A DNA stretch of 64,000 nt from Nannocystis bainbridge (GCF_028368995.1 NZ_JAQNDL010000001.1:1426001-1490000), one strand, 5' to 3'. Positions 34,903 through 47,313 are shown, counted from the first letter of the stretch. Notes: generated by a model not told the origin, from the letters alone. Translations and numbers: made by a program.

Positions 34903-35078
34903 GCGGCCCAGGATGGCACGAAAGCCCCGCCGATACGAGCCGATCCCGCATCGCCGGAGCATCCCCGGCACCTGCGAACCCGCGTTTCTCCGAAACGACG
35001 CCCGGACCGGCGCGATCCCCGAGCCTGCGGGGCACGCCGGCCCGCTGCCGACCCCGCCATCCCGAGCACAGGGTCGCG

Positions 35079-35155
35079 TGGACATGCTCCATGGGGCATG
35101 CCCTGTATGACATGTCCATGAGAGCATGTCCCATCGCACACGTCCGAACAGACAG
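35079..35155. repeat. Palindrome cluster, degenerate copies
   Basis: Units GGACATGCTCCATGGGGCATG, CATGTCCATGAGAGCATG and a half-site CACACGTCCGAACAGACAG occupy the gap between two same-strand genes (34903-35163). Confidence 0.6.
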
Positions 35156-35163
35156 CCACAGGC

Positions 35164-37842
35164 TCAGCGCTCGGGCAGCCCGACCTCGTACACACCCCAG
35201 CCGCCGGCGCCCAGGTACATCACCACCAGCGCCCGCTCGTCCGCCAGGACCAGCACGTCACCGAGGGCCGCGGCTGGCCACGCGGTCGTCCCGGTGTCAC
35301 TCGCGAGGCCGAGCCGCCCGTCGATGCGGATCGGCTGCTTGCCCGTGAACACCCCCCACCCGCCGATCCACGCCAGATCGCGGGCATTGTCCGGAAGCGG
35401 CTTGCCGGCGGGATCCAGCCCCGCCTTGCGCATCTTCGGCAACGCCTGACCGGCCCCGAACTCCGTCTTGCCGCCCGCGCCCCACAGCACCGCCAGCCCT
35501 CGCCGCACCCGCTTACCGGTGCCGCGGCGGATCGTCACCACCACGTCCATCTCGCCGTCGCCGTCGAGATCGCCGCGCGCGCCGCAGCGGCCGCGGTACC
35601 ACTCGAGCGTGAAGCAGTCGCGGCTCACCGCCGGCCCCAACTCCTGCCGCAGTCGGGCGTCGATCGTGCGCTCCAGCCCGTCGTCGGGCCCCAGCGGCGG
35701 CCACGTGAACGGCTCCACCGCGCCCGTCGGCATGGGCCCGCCGCGCCGCGCCGGGCTGGCGACCAGACGCGGCGCATCGACGGCCGTCCCGCCGTCACGC
35801 TCGTCGCCCCAGCACCACAACGAGCCGTCCACCAGGCTCGCGCACGAGTGGCGCGTGCCCGCGGCGATCGTCCGCGCCGGCCCCGGCAACGCCACCCGCA
35901 CCGGCGCGTCGCGGTCCATGCATTCGCCGTCGCCGAGCTGACCGAACGCATTGCGGCCCCAGCACAGCACCTCGCCCGCCTCACCGCGCGCGCAGAGGTG
36001 GGTCTCGCCCGCCGACAGCTGGACGATCTTCGGCAGCTTCGCCGGCACCGAGAAGTTCTCGCACACCACCTCGCCCCCATCGTCGAGCGCACACACCCCG
36101 AGGTGCGGCGCCGCGATCGCCCGCACCTTGCGCCCCGCCAACGCATCCGCCAGAGCCCGCCGCGGCGCGTCGCCGAAATCACCGCCCCAGCAGGTCACCA
36201 CCCCGTGCTCGCGCAGCACGCACGCGTGCTCGCGCCCCAGCGCCACCGCCGTCGCGTCGGCGATCCCCGGCATCACCAGCCCGGCCCCGTCGCTGTGCGG
36301 CGCCGGCAACATGGCCCGCGCCCACGGCCGCAGCGGCGCGTAGATGCACTCCCACGCGCTCGGATCGTCCTCGTGGCAATGCACCGCGTCGCGATAAAAA
36401 TCATCGTGCCCGTGCGCGTGACCGTGGATGTCGCCGCCCAGCCAGCGGAACACGTCGCGCCCCCAACAGCGCACGCGCCGGTCGGCCCCGACCGCGCAGC
36501 CGCCCCGACTGTTGACCGCGAGGTCGACCGCATCGCTCACGTTCGGCACCACGAACGGCGCTGCCGGCTCGCTCCCCCGCGCCTGCCAGCAGGCCACGCG
36601 CCCGCCGACCAGCGCCGCACACAGGTTGCCGCGCGCCGCCGCGGCGTTCGTCACCCGCTGGGTCCCGCTCAGCGCCTCGAACTGCAGCTGCGGCCGCTCG
36701 CGCAACGACCCGGCGCAGCGCAGCACCCCGTCGTCGAGCAGGCAGGTCGAGAGCCCGGCGACGATCCTCCCGCCGGCCTGGATCCCCTCGCGCCACCGCC
36801 GGGGCCCGCGATCATACTCGCCGAGGCCGAGCTGCCCCCAACGATTGTCACCCCAGCAATGCAGCGAACCATCGCCCGTGAGCGCGCAGGTGTGCGCCGC
36901 ACCGGCGCTGACCTTGCGGACATCCGTGAGGGGCACCGCGAGCGGCTGGTTGTCTCGCGCCGACATCCCCTCGATCCCGCGCCCGAGCTGCCCGTCCTCG
37001 CCGCGCCCCCAGCACCACAATCGATCGTCGCGGGTACGGCCGCAGAAATGAAAGTCTCCCGCCACCACATCGACCAGCGGTGGCAGGTTCAAGAGCTGCG
37101 ATCGCCGCACCCGCGTGGGCTCGAACTGCCAACAATGCACCGCGCCCTCGACATCGACCGCGCACCCTTCCCAATCGGCGTAGGCCACGTCGACCATCGC
37201 CGGCAGCTCCGACGGAGTGACGCGGTGGCCGCCGGCGAAGCGCACCTCGTCGTCCGCCACCAGCATCCACGCGTCGAGGTGCGGATGCACCGCGAGCGCC
37301 GAGACCCGCGTCCCCGCCTCGGCGAGACGCAGCCGCGATTTGGGCCGCGGCGCCCCGTTCCAGTCCCAGCAGCCCACGCCGCCGCCGCTGTCGCGCGCGC
37401 AGCCGATCTCGGCCCCGGCCGCGACCTCGACGACCTTCGCCAGGTCCAGCCCGCCCGACGCGCTGGCGATCGCCTCGGGGCGCCAGTCAGCGCCCCAGCA
37501 CCACAGCCCGCCGCCCTCGACGGTCGCGCACGTGCGATCGACCCCGGCGAAGATCGCCCGCGCCGGCGGCAACCCCACGATCGGCGCCTCCTCGCCGGTC
37601 TCGCCGCACCGCCCCGCGCGATACCCCCAGCACCGCACCTCGCCGCCCTGCAGCACGCACGTGTGCCGCTGCCCCGCCGCGATGTCCGTGATCGCGGCAG
37701 CCTGCCGATCCACCGGCGCAGCGGGAGCAGGCGCCGCCACCTCGGGCGCCCGTGGGGCCGGCAGCTCGCGGCAACCGGCGCTCCCCAGCAGCCCGGCCGC
37801 CAGCCAAGCCCTCGACCAGACCCGCGCTGCTCGTCCAGACAT
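35164..37842 (-). CDS. RCC1-repeat lipoprotein with C-terminal FG-GAP-like strand
   Basis: 892 aa. Signal peptide and lipobox LLGSAGC (Cys24) are followed by an Ala/Pro linker. Residues about 50-700 hold at least nine RCC1-type repeats with the signature CAL-x-DGxLxCWG (for example CVLQGGEVRCWG, CALTGDGSLHCWGDN), each carrying a Cys pair that may form a disulfide between strands, as in myxobacterial RCC1 proteins. A terminal segment GDLDGDGEMDVVV resembles an FG-GAP calcium loop. It predicts a large secreted propeller with binding function; ligand unknown. Start MSGRAARVWS is set by the signal peptide. Confidence 0.88.
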   Translation of the reverse strand: MSGRAARVWSRAWLAAGLLGSAGCRELPAPRAPEVAAPAPAAPVDRQAAAITDIAAGQRHTCVLQGGEVRCWGYRAGRCGETGEEAPIVGLPPARAIFAGVDRTCATVEGGGLWCWGADWRPEAIASASGGLDLAKVVEVAAGAEIGCARDSGGGVGCWDWNGAPRPKSRLRLAEAGTRVSALAVHPHLDAWMLVADDEVRFAGGHRVTPSELPAMVDVAYADWEGCAVDVEGAVHCWQFEPTRVRRSQLLNLPPLVDVVAGDFHFCGRTRDDRLWCWGRGEDGQLGRGIEGMSARDNQPLAVPLTDVRKVSAGAAHTCALTGDGSLHCWGDNRWGQLGLGEYDRGPRRWREGIQAGGRIVAGLSTCLLDDGVLRCAGSLRERPQLQFEALSGTQRVTNAAAARGNLCAALVGGRVACWQARGSEPAAPFVVPNVSDAVDLAVNSRGGCAVGADRRVRCWGRDVFRWLGGDIHGHAHGHDDFYRDAVHCHEDDPSAWECIYAPLRPWARAMLPAPHSDGAGLVMPGIADATAVALGREHACVLREHGVVTCWGGDFGDAPRRALADALAGRKVRAIAAPHLGVCALDDGGEVVCENFSVPAKLPKIVQLSAGETHLCARGEAGEVLCWGRNAFGQLGDGECMDRDAPVRVALPGPARTIAAGTRHSCASLVDGSLWCWGDERDGGTAVDAPRLVASPARRGGPMPTGAVEPFTWPPLGPDDGLERTIDARLRQELGPAVSRDCFTLEWYRGRCGARGDLDGDGEMDVVVTIRRGTGKRVRRGLAVLWGAGGKTEFGAGQALPKMRKAGLDPAGKPLPDNARDLAWIGGWGVFTGKQPIRIDGRLGLASDTGTTAWPAAALGDVLVLADERALVVMYLGAGGWGVYEVGLPER

Positions 37843-37962
37843 CGAAGCCCGGATCTTAGCCGAATCCAGGCCCGAATTGGACACATCTCGGGCCGCACGC
37901 AGCGCTGCTGGAGCACCACGCGCGTCTCTCCCCATCGCCGATCTGCGCGGCCGCTCCAGGCT

Positions 37963-38000
37963 CTTCGGACATGCCCTGACGGACATGTCCTAAAAGACGT
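37963..38000. repeat. Palindrome cluster, degenerate
   Basis: GGACATGCCCTGACGGACATGTCC reads as overlapping half-units between RCC1 and the next gene. Confidence 0.55.
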
Positions 38001-38022
38001 TACCGTATTATTTCCCCGCCCG

Positions 38023-39771
38023 TCACTGCGGCCAGTCGCGCCCGGTCGGGATCGTGAACTCGATCCCCCCCGACACCCCGCCGACGAAGAACGGCCGGGC
38101 CGTCATCGCCCCCGCGAAGCCCTGGACCACCAGCGACAGCCACGGCGTCAGCGACACCCGCGCCCCGCCGTTCAACGTCATCACCCCCGCCGGCGACGCG
38201 CACGGGTGCGGCGCCTGGGCGCATCTCGAGATCGGGATCAGCGCCCCGAACGACGCCCCGATGTGCGGGCGGAACACCTTGTGCGGGCGGTACACCCGCT
38301 CGTAGCGGGCCATCGCCAGGATGTAGCGCCAGCGCGGCCCGTAGCCGGCGTATTGTGCATAGGCCACCTCGAAGCCGACCTCGTGCACATAGTTGACGCG
38401 CCCGAGCACCGTCCCGCCGAGCCCGTAGCCTTGCGGGAACCACCGCGGCGCGAACCCGACGCTGATCGCCTTGCGATACGAGCGGCGGTCGATCATGGTC
38501 CTGCCGATCTGGCTGTCGACCGGCGGCGGCGCGTCGGCGGCCGCCGCCGAGAACGACGGCAAGCTCGAGCGGTCGCCGCGACTGAGCCGCCGCTTCGCCC
38601 GCTCGACCGCGCGGATCCGCGGATACGCCTCCGCCGACAGCCCCGAGTGCGTCACCAAGAAGCTCGCCGCCGCCCGCTCCTGGACCTCGACCGGCACCCC
38701 GCGCAGCTCGAGCAGCACCCGCAGCTCGTCGTAATCGCGGATCATCCGCGCCTCGCTCTGGCGCAGCACCGCCCCGTGATCGCGCCAGCGATCGCAGAGC
38801 TCGCGCGCCTGCGTCAGGTACGGGTTGTCCTGCTCGATCGCCGCCAATCCGCACCACGCCTCCGCGTGGCGCTCCGGCGTCGCCCGCCGGTCCGCCTGCA
38901 CCTTGACCGCCACGTCGTAGGCCTGATGCGCCGCCAGGCTGCCGTCCAGGTCCATCGATTGCACCTCGCGGCGGTCGAGGTCGGGCGGTCGCAGGAATTG
39001 TTGCGACCCGGCCAGCGCCTCCGCGTGGGCCGAGATCGGCGCCACCTCGAGGCGAATCGGCGCAGTACACACGTGCCGCCGCGGGTCGTCGGTCGCCGCC
39101 ACCTGGGCGCACGCCTCGAGCATGTTCGGCGGCGACTCCTTGAGCACCTCGACCGTGTCCTCCGACGCCCCGGAGAGCACCGCCCCGGCCCCGCCGCGCG
39201 CGCTGTCCGCGACCGACGACAGGCGAAACGCCCCCAGGCTCACGCCCGTGACCACGTGGGTCGCGCGCGCGCACTCGGGCCCGCCCCGCAGCTCCTTCGC
39301 CGTGTAGCCCGGCTGCGGCGCCTCGTAGCGGCCGACCACCACCATGTCGAGCTCGAGCGCCTCGCCCCGCTCGACCCGCCCGCCGAGCTGCGCCAGCCCG
39401 AGCGGGATGTTGATCAGCAGCTCGTCGAGCGAGCCGATATGAATGCTCTGCGACCCGGTCGTGGTCTGCGCATACGCATAGTTGCCGGGCGCCGTACACC
39501 CGCGCAACACCTCCATCTCGCAATCCTCGTAGCGCACCGCGACCACCCCACGGAGCAGCCGCGACTCGAGCTCGGCCGCGTCCATCCCCGACCACTCGAC
39601 GATCAGCGGCTTGTCCGGATCCTTGACCACGCTGCAGCGCGACTGCCCCGCGGCCGCGAGCTGCTCCCCGGTCAGATCGCTGGCGTCACGCAGGCCGCTG
39701 CGCGAACAGCCGCTCGCGAGCAGGACGAGGTCGGCGAACAGGACAGCGAAAAGACAGCCGAGGCGTCTCAT
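38023..39771 (-). CDS. Predicted outer-membrane lipoprotein with beta-rich C-terminus
   Basis: 582 aa. Lipobox VLLASGC (Cys22) follows a hydrophobic stretch. The N-terminal 400 residues contain Cys pairs and a region with alternating polar/hydrophobic residues; the last 150 have amphipathic strands (VSVGFAPRWFPQGYGLGGTV, GFEVAYAQYAGYG, SLVVQGFAGAM) ending with an aromatic/charged residue pattern suggestive of a membrane-embedded or outer-membrane beta domain. No family recognised. Head-to-tail behind the RCC1 gene on the same strand. Confidence 0.7.
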   Translation of the reverse strand: MRRLGCLFAVLFADLVLLASGCSRSGLRDASDLTGEQLAAAGQSRCSVVKDPDKPLIVEWSGMDAAELESRLLRGVVAVRYEDCEMEVLRGCTAPGNYAYAQTTTGSQSIHIGSLDELLINIPLGLAQLGGRVERGEALELDMVVVGRYEAPQPGYTAKELRGGPECARATHVVTGVSLGAFRLSSVADSARGGAGAVLSGASEDTVEVLKESPPNMLEACAQVAATDDPRRHVCTAPIRLEVAPISAHAEALAGSQQFLRPPDLDRREVQSMDLDGSLAAHQAYDVAVKVQADRRATPERHAEAWCGLAAIEQDNPYLTQARELCDRWRDHGAVLRQSEARMIRDYDELRVLLELRGVPVEVQERAAASFLVTHSGLSAEAYPRIRAVERAKRRLSRGDRSSLPSFSAAAADAPPPVDSQIGRTMIDRRSYRKAISVGFAPRWFPQGYGLGGTVLGRVNYVHEVGFEVAYAQYAGYGPRWRYILAMARYERVYRPHKVFRPHIGASFGALIPISRCAQAPHPCASPAGVMTLNGGARVSLTPWLSLVVQGFAGAMTARPFFVGGVSGGIEFTIPTGRDWPQ

Positions 39772-40179
39772 GGCGCGGTCCGTCAGTATTCACGACGCCC
39801 GCCGCCGACGCACCCGGAATCCTCGCGCCCGCCCGGGCGAGCGCCGCCCGGCGCGGCCAGGAGTGAAACCGCGCATCGCCCCGGATCGCCACGCTCCTGG
39901 TCTCCGGCGGCCCTTCCCGGTCGCGACGACCTCGCCGGGCGACGACGTGACCGATCCGACACGCCTCGCGCGGACCCCCGCGGCCCGGGCAAGACCCGCG
40001 TCACGCGCAGCACCGCGACCTCGCCCGCCCGAACACCGCGACTGACAGTCCGGGCCAACCCGGAGGATTCGACTCTCGTGGGACGACACTCATGTCCAAA
40101 GATAAAACCGGCACCGATCCTTCAGACACGGATCGTGGCACGCGACGGGCGGGTGCTCTCTGCTATCGTCGCGGCGCCC
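39772..40179. other. Intergenic region with a repeat half-site
   Basis: This 408-bp gap lies between divergent genes. A single repeat-like half-site CATGTCCAAAGATAAAACC lies at 40091. A 39-codon ORF from ATG 40092 (MSKDKTGTDPSDTD) is the only alternative and is weak. Confidence 0.45.
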
Positions 40180-40566
40180 ATGGAGATCCGCTACATCACG
40201 GCCCACCTTGAATTCGAAGCGCCCACGAGCCTCGATCGCGTCGTCGCCGAGCTCGAGCCCGAGGTCGTGATCCACCTCCACGATCGCGCGGGCGAGCTCC
40301 ACTCCGTCGCGCTCGGGATCGCGGTGGACGGCTCGCCGGAACAGTCCGTCGCACACCTCTGTGCCCTGCTCGAAGGCCTGTCCCCGCCCGCCCGCGACGC
40401 CTGGGACCAGTGCACCCGCCGCGTCGTCGACCTCGCGTTCGAGAGCGGCACCACGCCCAAGGACGTCACCTACGCCCTCTCCGTGGGGCTCGTACGCCGG
40501 CTGGGCGACCTGGGGCTTGCGATCGCGGTGACCGTGTATCGCGTAGGCTTTTACTCGGGCGAGTGA
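40180..40566 (+). CDS. Hypothetical protein, possibly immunity-type
   Basis: 128 aa. The alpha/beta pattern with ITAHLEFEAP, WDQCTRR and a C-terminal LGDLGLAIAVTVYRV is reminiscent of small immunity-like proteins (for example DUF4279), but I cannot be sure. No signal peptide, so cytoplasmic. It precedes a SMI1/KNR4 gene 278 bp away, itself an immunity-type family. Confidence 0.6.
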   Translation: MEIRYITAHLEFEAPTSLDRVVAELEPEVVIHLHDRAGELHSVALGIAVDGSPEQSVAHLCALLEGLSPPARDAWDQCTRRVVDLAFESGTTPKDVTYALSVGLVRRLGDLGLAIAVTVYRVGFYSGE

Positions 40567-40844
40567 GGCGACCGCCTTGAAGTCCCTCGGCGCGGCCACG
40601 AATCGCGCGACCGCGGCGGCTTGATCGCTTCCGGACACGAGCAGGGCGAGGTCGCGGATGCACGCATGCGTGGCCTCGGATCGTCGTGGTCCTCGCGGTG
40701 AGCGGCAAACGTCGATGTCGCTCGCGCACGCGTCCTCTGCCGCCGCGCGGCCGCAGCCTGCATCCACGGCACCTGCGGGGTCGGACCCGCGTGGCCCTTG
40801 CTCGCCGCCGTGACACCCGCCCGCCCGCGTGCGATCCTCCGGCC

Positions 40845-41399
40845 ATGGCGACCCGCAAGGCCACATCGAGATCCGCGACGAGCAAGGCCCCCGCACGCCG
40901 TTCCGCCCCCGAAAAGCCGGCCGCCCGCCCCTCGCCGACCGCGACGCACAAGCCCGCGCGCCGCCCCGCCGCTGCCAGACCGGCCCCGGCTCCGCCGACC
41001 CGCGACGAGCTGTTCGCCCGCGTCGAGCGGCGTGCGACCCAGCTCGGCGTCAAGCTGCGCAGGGGCGCCACGCCGCGGGAGATCGCCCAGACGGAGCAAG
41101 CCCTCGGCCTCACCCTGCCCGACGACGTGCGCGCCTGGTACCGCCGCCACGACGGCAGCGACGGCTCCTCCCCCTACCTGTGGCCCCTCGAGCTCGTGCG
41201 GGTCCACCGCGCATTGTTCAACAATTCCATCGGCCCCCACGCCGTCGTGTTCGCCGGCATCGACGACGAAGTCACCGGCATCGACCTGTCCGCCGGCGGC
41301 GCGGGCCACATGTTCGACTGGGTGCCCGAGGAAGGTCCCATGCCGTACAAGAACGGCTCGTTCCTCGCGTGGCTGCTCGCCTGCGAGTGGAAGTGGTGA
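40845..41399 (+). CDS. SMI1/KNR4 (SUKH) family protein
   Basis: 184 aa. An about 50-residue basic, Ala/Pro/Lys-rich N-terminal tail precedes the SUKH fold, seen in GATPREIAQTEQALGLTLPDDVRAWYRRHDGS, with the typical LPxxVxxWY(R)xHDG core, and a C-terminal WVPEEGPMPYKNGSFLAWLL. SUKH proteins are common immunity factors against polymorphic toxins, but also occur as stand-alone regulators. No toxin gene is adjacent. The basic tail could direct it to DNA or ribosomes. Confidence 0.85.
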   Translation: MATRKATSRSATSKAPARRSAPEKPAARPSPTATHKPARRPAAARPAPAPPTRDELFARVERRATQLGVKLRRGATPREIAQTEQALGLTLPDDVRAWYRRHDGSDGSSPYLWPLELVRVHRALFNNSIGPHAVVFAGIDDEVTGIDLSAGGAGHMFDWVPEEGPMPYKNGSFLAWLLACEWKW

Positions 41400-41583
41400 G
41401 CCCCGCGCGGCCACTGAACAATGAACGGCTGAGGCTCCCGCAAACTGTCGAAGCAAGACGCAAGGATGCGGCGGGGCGGCCTCGGTGATGCGTCAGGGCG
41501 TGGGGGCGAATCCGACCAGCCGTGGTCCGGTGGGCGCAAAAATTCGCGGTCGAAGCACGTCAAGCTTGTGGGAAGATTGCGTC
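41400..41583. other. Intergenic stretch of lower GC
   Basis: This 184-bp region is visibly less GC-rich than its surroundings and leads into the small zinc-protein gene; a possible weak Shine-Dalgarno GGGAAG lies about 10 nt before ATG 41584. Confidence 0.4.
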
Positions 41584-41832
41584 ATGGCTCAAGCATGTTT
41601 CAAGTGTGGCGGCTCCGGAAAACTTCATTGGAGCGCGATGCCTCATTCCCCGGGATGTATCTTCTGCACACCTTGCGATGGTTGCGGCAGCAGTGGCGCG
41701 ATCTCCGATGACGCCTCGAGGTGCCCGAAGTGCCAGGGCCAGGGCCGGATCCACGACAGCGCCTTGCCTCATGCCTCTGATTGTATCTTCTGCCAACTAT
41801 GCTCCACGTGTCACGGAAAGGGACACCTATAG
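41584..41832 (+). CDS. Small DnaJ-type zinc-finger protein with internal duplication
   Basis: 82 aa. Four CxxCxGxG-type motifs (CFKCGGSG, CDGCGSSG, CPKCQGQG, CSTCHGKG) and two extra Cys pairs in CIFCTPC and CIFCQLC repeat as two 40-residue halves, each with a PH..DC or PHS.GC segment. DnaJ zinc domains use the same four motifs to bind two zinc ions; no J-domain is present, so this is a stand-alone zinc module of unknown role. Lower GC and less biased codon use than the neighbours point to recent transfer. Confidence 0.75.
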   Translation: MAQACFKCGGSGKLHWSAMPHSPGCIFCTPCDGCGSSGAISDDASRCPKCQGQGRIHDSALPHASDCIFCQLCSTCHGKGHL

Positions 41833-42154
41833 ACCGGACGCCGCGCCCGGTGAAGGGCAAGGGGTGTGACACTGGCTCGAGATAGACTTTGCATACCCCT
41901 CCGCCCCCCGCTTTCGCCTGCATGGGATCGGTAATGCCAGCCGGGACGGCGACGCACAGGAGGAGATTGAACCTCGCGGTGTTGCCGGGTTCGGCCGTAA
42001 CGCTCACCGCGAACAGGAGGATCGCGGCGGGAGGCCATCCCCCGAGCACGTCGAGCCACGGTCGTTCCAGGCCGCCGCTCTTTCGCGCGGCGCCCCGGCG
42101 AATTCGCCGGCCCAGCTTCGGCGTCCTCGTCGACGGCGCGCTCCGCTTCCTTCG
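41833..42154. other. Intergenic region, nothing recognised
   Basis: This 322-bp gap lies between convergent genes. Frames have atypical codon use; no repeat of the palindrome family is present. Confidence 0.45.
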
Positions 42155-42622
42155 CTAGCCCGCCCAAGGGTCGCCCATCAGCACCCGCTCGCGCCCCGGC
42201 TGCTTCGGGGGCGGCTTGACCGGCTTCGGCGGGCTCGGCTCCGGCGCCGCACCGACGGACGCCGCGCCGTCGGGGATCACCGGCACCGGCCTGGCGAGCG
42301 CCGGGACCTCCGATTCGACCGCGGGCGCGAGCCGCTGCGCCTCCGGGGTGTGAGGAGCGCAGGCCGCCAGCACCATCGCCGTCACCGCCGGAACGAGCCG
42401 CGGCGGCTCGCGGCGGAACACCGCGAACCCGTCCTCGTCGACCCGCACGCGCACGCACGGCCGCGGCCCCGCGGGCGACCGAAGCAGGCGCTCCGCCTCG
42501 CGCGCGGACAGGGCGGTCAGATCGTGCACCTCGCGGCGACATGTCTGACAGCGCCGCCCGACCGCCGTCGATTCCATCGTGTCCCAGTTAGCATCGCAGG
42601 GCTCGAGGACGCGAAGACGCAT
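42155..42622 (-). CDS. Small protein with a CxxxWxxM..C..C zinc-ribbon-like motif and a membrane segment
   Basis: 155 aa. The N-terminal module runs CDANWDTM, then RRCQTCRREVHDLTALSAREAERLL and CVRVRVDEDGFAVF, a pattern I have seen recurring in myxobacterial exported or membrane proteins; the four Cys suggest a zinc or disulfide site. A hydrophobic segment PAVTAMVLAACAP (about 85-97) may be a membrane anchor. The tail is Pro/Lys-rich. Start MRLRVLEPCD fits the module; a longer frame from 42868 is intergenic. Confidence 0.7.
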   Translation of the reverse strand: MRLRVLEPCDANWDTMESTAVGRRCQTCRREVHDLTALSAREAERLLRSPAGPRPCVRVRVDEDGFAVFRREPPRLVPAVTAMVLAACAPHTPEAQRLAPAVESEVPALARPVPVIPDGAASVGAAPEPSPPKPVKPPPKQPGRERVLMGDPWAG

Positions 42623-42929
42623 GCCCTCGCTTCGTACGTCCGACCGACTCCGCCGATCTCCGCGAGCGAGCCCGGGCGCCCGCCCCCGCGCCTGCCCTCC
42701 CCGCCTCGTCGCATTCCGCCCTTCCTCCCATTTCGCGTCACCGCGTGCGCCGACCACTCCCACCATTCGCCGCCCAGCGGTCCCAACCGTGCGCGGGGCC
42801 GGGTGCGAATCCACGTTCTGCGGGTAACCCCTCGCCGTACCTCCCGCCTGCGGGGTCCGCGTTCGCAATCACCAACCGCCCGAAACTGCCCGCGCGCATC
42901 GTCATCCGCCTCGATATACTCGCTCGCTG
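42623..42929. promoter_or_regulatory. Divergent intergenic region with a possible -10 box
   Basis: A TATACT box lies at 42915-42920, nine nt before the GTG start of the kinase gene, implying near-leaderless initiation if used; no matching -35 is visible. The rest of the 307 bp holds no gene or repeat. Confidence 0.35.
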
Positions 42930-45881
<2,952 letters not shown>

Positions 45882-46029
45882 AGGACATCCCGACCCGCGC
45901 TGCGTAGCGCGCGTCGCCACATTCGTCGTGGCTCGGACAGATCCCGCGGCATTGCGTGGGTGCACGCAGGCGACATCATCGCGAGCCTCGCTCTCGAAAC
46001 GATCCGGTTCCGTGGCGTCGTCACCGTCA

Positions 46030-46073
46030 CAGCAATTGGGTGACGGCCCCATCCGCCCCGGGATCGAGGTCAC
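46030..46073. repeat. Intergenic sequence shared with 10456-10503
   Basis: This is the second copy of the CAGCAATTGGGTGACGG segment described at 10456; the minus-strand reading gives TSIPGRMGPSPNCC. Confidence 0.45.
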
Positions 46074-46293
46074 TCGTCGCCTCGTCCGCGGCGGATGAGG
46101 ACACGCATCGAGTCCCATGAAACTCGCGGCCGGGAGTCGAAGCAGCCGCGCATCCGCTTACCGTCCGCTCTCCCGTTCGGACTACCAACGTCCGCCCGCA
46201 GCCTCGTGGTGAAGGGCCCGGTCGGCTCCGAGCGCCCGACCCTCGGCGACCTCGCCATTGCGCCCCGGGGCCGTTGTTTGCGACCCTCGCGGC

Positions 46294-47274
46294 ATGCTCC
46301 GCCGCCTCGTCGCCCTCCTCGCCGCCTCCGGTCTCGCCTGCGCCGGCGAGGCGGCCAAGTCGGTCGCTCCCGAGGTCGCCGCGCCGCCGCCCGTCGCGCC
46401 GCCCGCACCTGCATCACCTGTCCCCGAGGACAGCCAGCCGCCCGCGCTCGAGAAGACCAGCGTCGCGGTCGACGGTCACAGCATCGCCGTGCACGTCAAG
46501 CGCCCCGCGGCGCCGTGGGGCGCGATCGTCCTGGTCCACGGCCGCACCTGGAGCGCCCTGCCCGACTTCGACCTGCAGGTGCCCGGCGCGCGCGTCTCGT
46601 TGATGGACAACCTCGCCGCCGAGGGCCTGGCGGTCTATGCCGTCGACCTGCGCGGCTACGGGGCCACCGCGCGCGACCCCAGCGGCTACACCGACCCGAT
46701 CCAGGCCGCCGACGATCTCGCCGCCGTCGCTCGCCTCGCGGGCACCGGGCTGCCGACCCGGCCCGCCGTGCTCGGCTGGTCGCTCGGCGCCCGGGTCGCA
46801 GCGCTCGCCGCCGAGCGCCACGACGACGCCATCGGCCCGCTGATCCTCTACGGCTCGCCGTGCCCGCCCAAGACCCCGCCGCCCGCCAAGCCTCCGGCGC
46901 CGCCGGCCAAGACCAGCAACACCGAGGCCGCCGCGCGCTCCGACTTCATCACCCCCGACACGCTCGAGCCCGGGGTCGCCGACGCCTTCGCCGCCGCAGC
47001 CCTGGCCGCCGACCCGGTCAAGGCCGACTGGCGCGACCTCCACGTGTGGGCCGACTTCGCCCGCCTCTCCACGCCGGTGCTGGCGATCCACGGCGACCGC
47101 GACCCGGTCGTCACGCCGGCGTGCCTGCAAGAGCGGCTGGCGCAGGTCCCCGGCGGCGCCCAGATCGAGGTCCTCGCCGGCTACGACCACGCGGCCCACC
47201 TCGAGCGCGCGGCCCCGCAGTTCGTCGCCGCCGTGGTCGGCTTCCTCCGCAAGCACAGCGCCCCGCGCGGCTGA
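46294..47274 (+). CDS. Alpha/beta-hydrolase lipoprotein
   Basis: 326 aa. The lipobox ASGLAC (Cys16) is followed by an Ala/Pro linker with the repeat-coded peptide SPVPEDSQ. The fold shows the oxyanion/HG region VLVHGRTWSALPD, the nucleophile elbow GWSLGAR (Ser163), the acid HGDRDPVV and the His in GYDHAAHLE. This is a complete Ser-Asp-His triad, so an active exported esterase or peptidase is likely, with unknown substrate. Confidence 0.85.
   Translation: MLRRLVALLAASGLACAGEAAKSVAPEVAAPPPVAPPAPASPVPEDSQPPALEKTSVAVDGHSIAVHVKRPAAPWGAIVLVHGRTWSALPDFDLQVPGARVSLMDNLAAEGLAVYAVDLRGYGATARDPSGYTDPIQAADDLAAVARLAGTGLPTRPAVLGWSLGARVAALAAERHDDAIGPLILYGSPCPPKTPPPAKPPAPPAKTSNTEAAARSDFITPDTLEPGVADAFAAAALAADPVKADWRDLHVWADFARLSTPVLAIHGDRDPVVTPACLQERLAQVPGGAQIEVLAGYDHAAHLERAAPQFVAAVVGFLRKHSAPRG
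46418..46433. repeat. Palindrome inside the hydrolase linker
   Basis: CTGTCC-CCGA-GGACAG, perfect 6-bp arms, in frame between lipobox and hydrolase domain. Confidence 0.82.
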
Positions 47275-47291
47275 CCACGCGGATTTGAGCG

Positions 47292-47313
47292 CACATGTCC
47301 TTCAGGACATGTG
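47292..47313. repeat. Best-conserved palindrome, 9-bp arms
   Basis: CACATGTCC and GGACATGTG flank TTCA, perfectly paired, between the hydrolase and metallopeptidase-like genes. The extended arms show the full consensus of the family. Confidence 0.9.

Noticed and set aside
40092..40211. 39-codon ORF starting MSKDKTGTDPSDTD before the 40180 gene
   Set aside because: It overlaps the start of the better-supported 40180 gene in a different frame, has no Shine-Dalgarno and no recognisable motif.
35848..40566. Plus-strand ORF of 1572 codons across 35.8-40.6 kb
   Set aside because: It runs antisense to the RCC1 and outer-membrane lipoprotein genes; only the last 129 codons (40180-40566) are coding-like. 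The rest is a mirror frame in GC-rich DNA.
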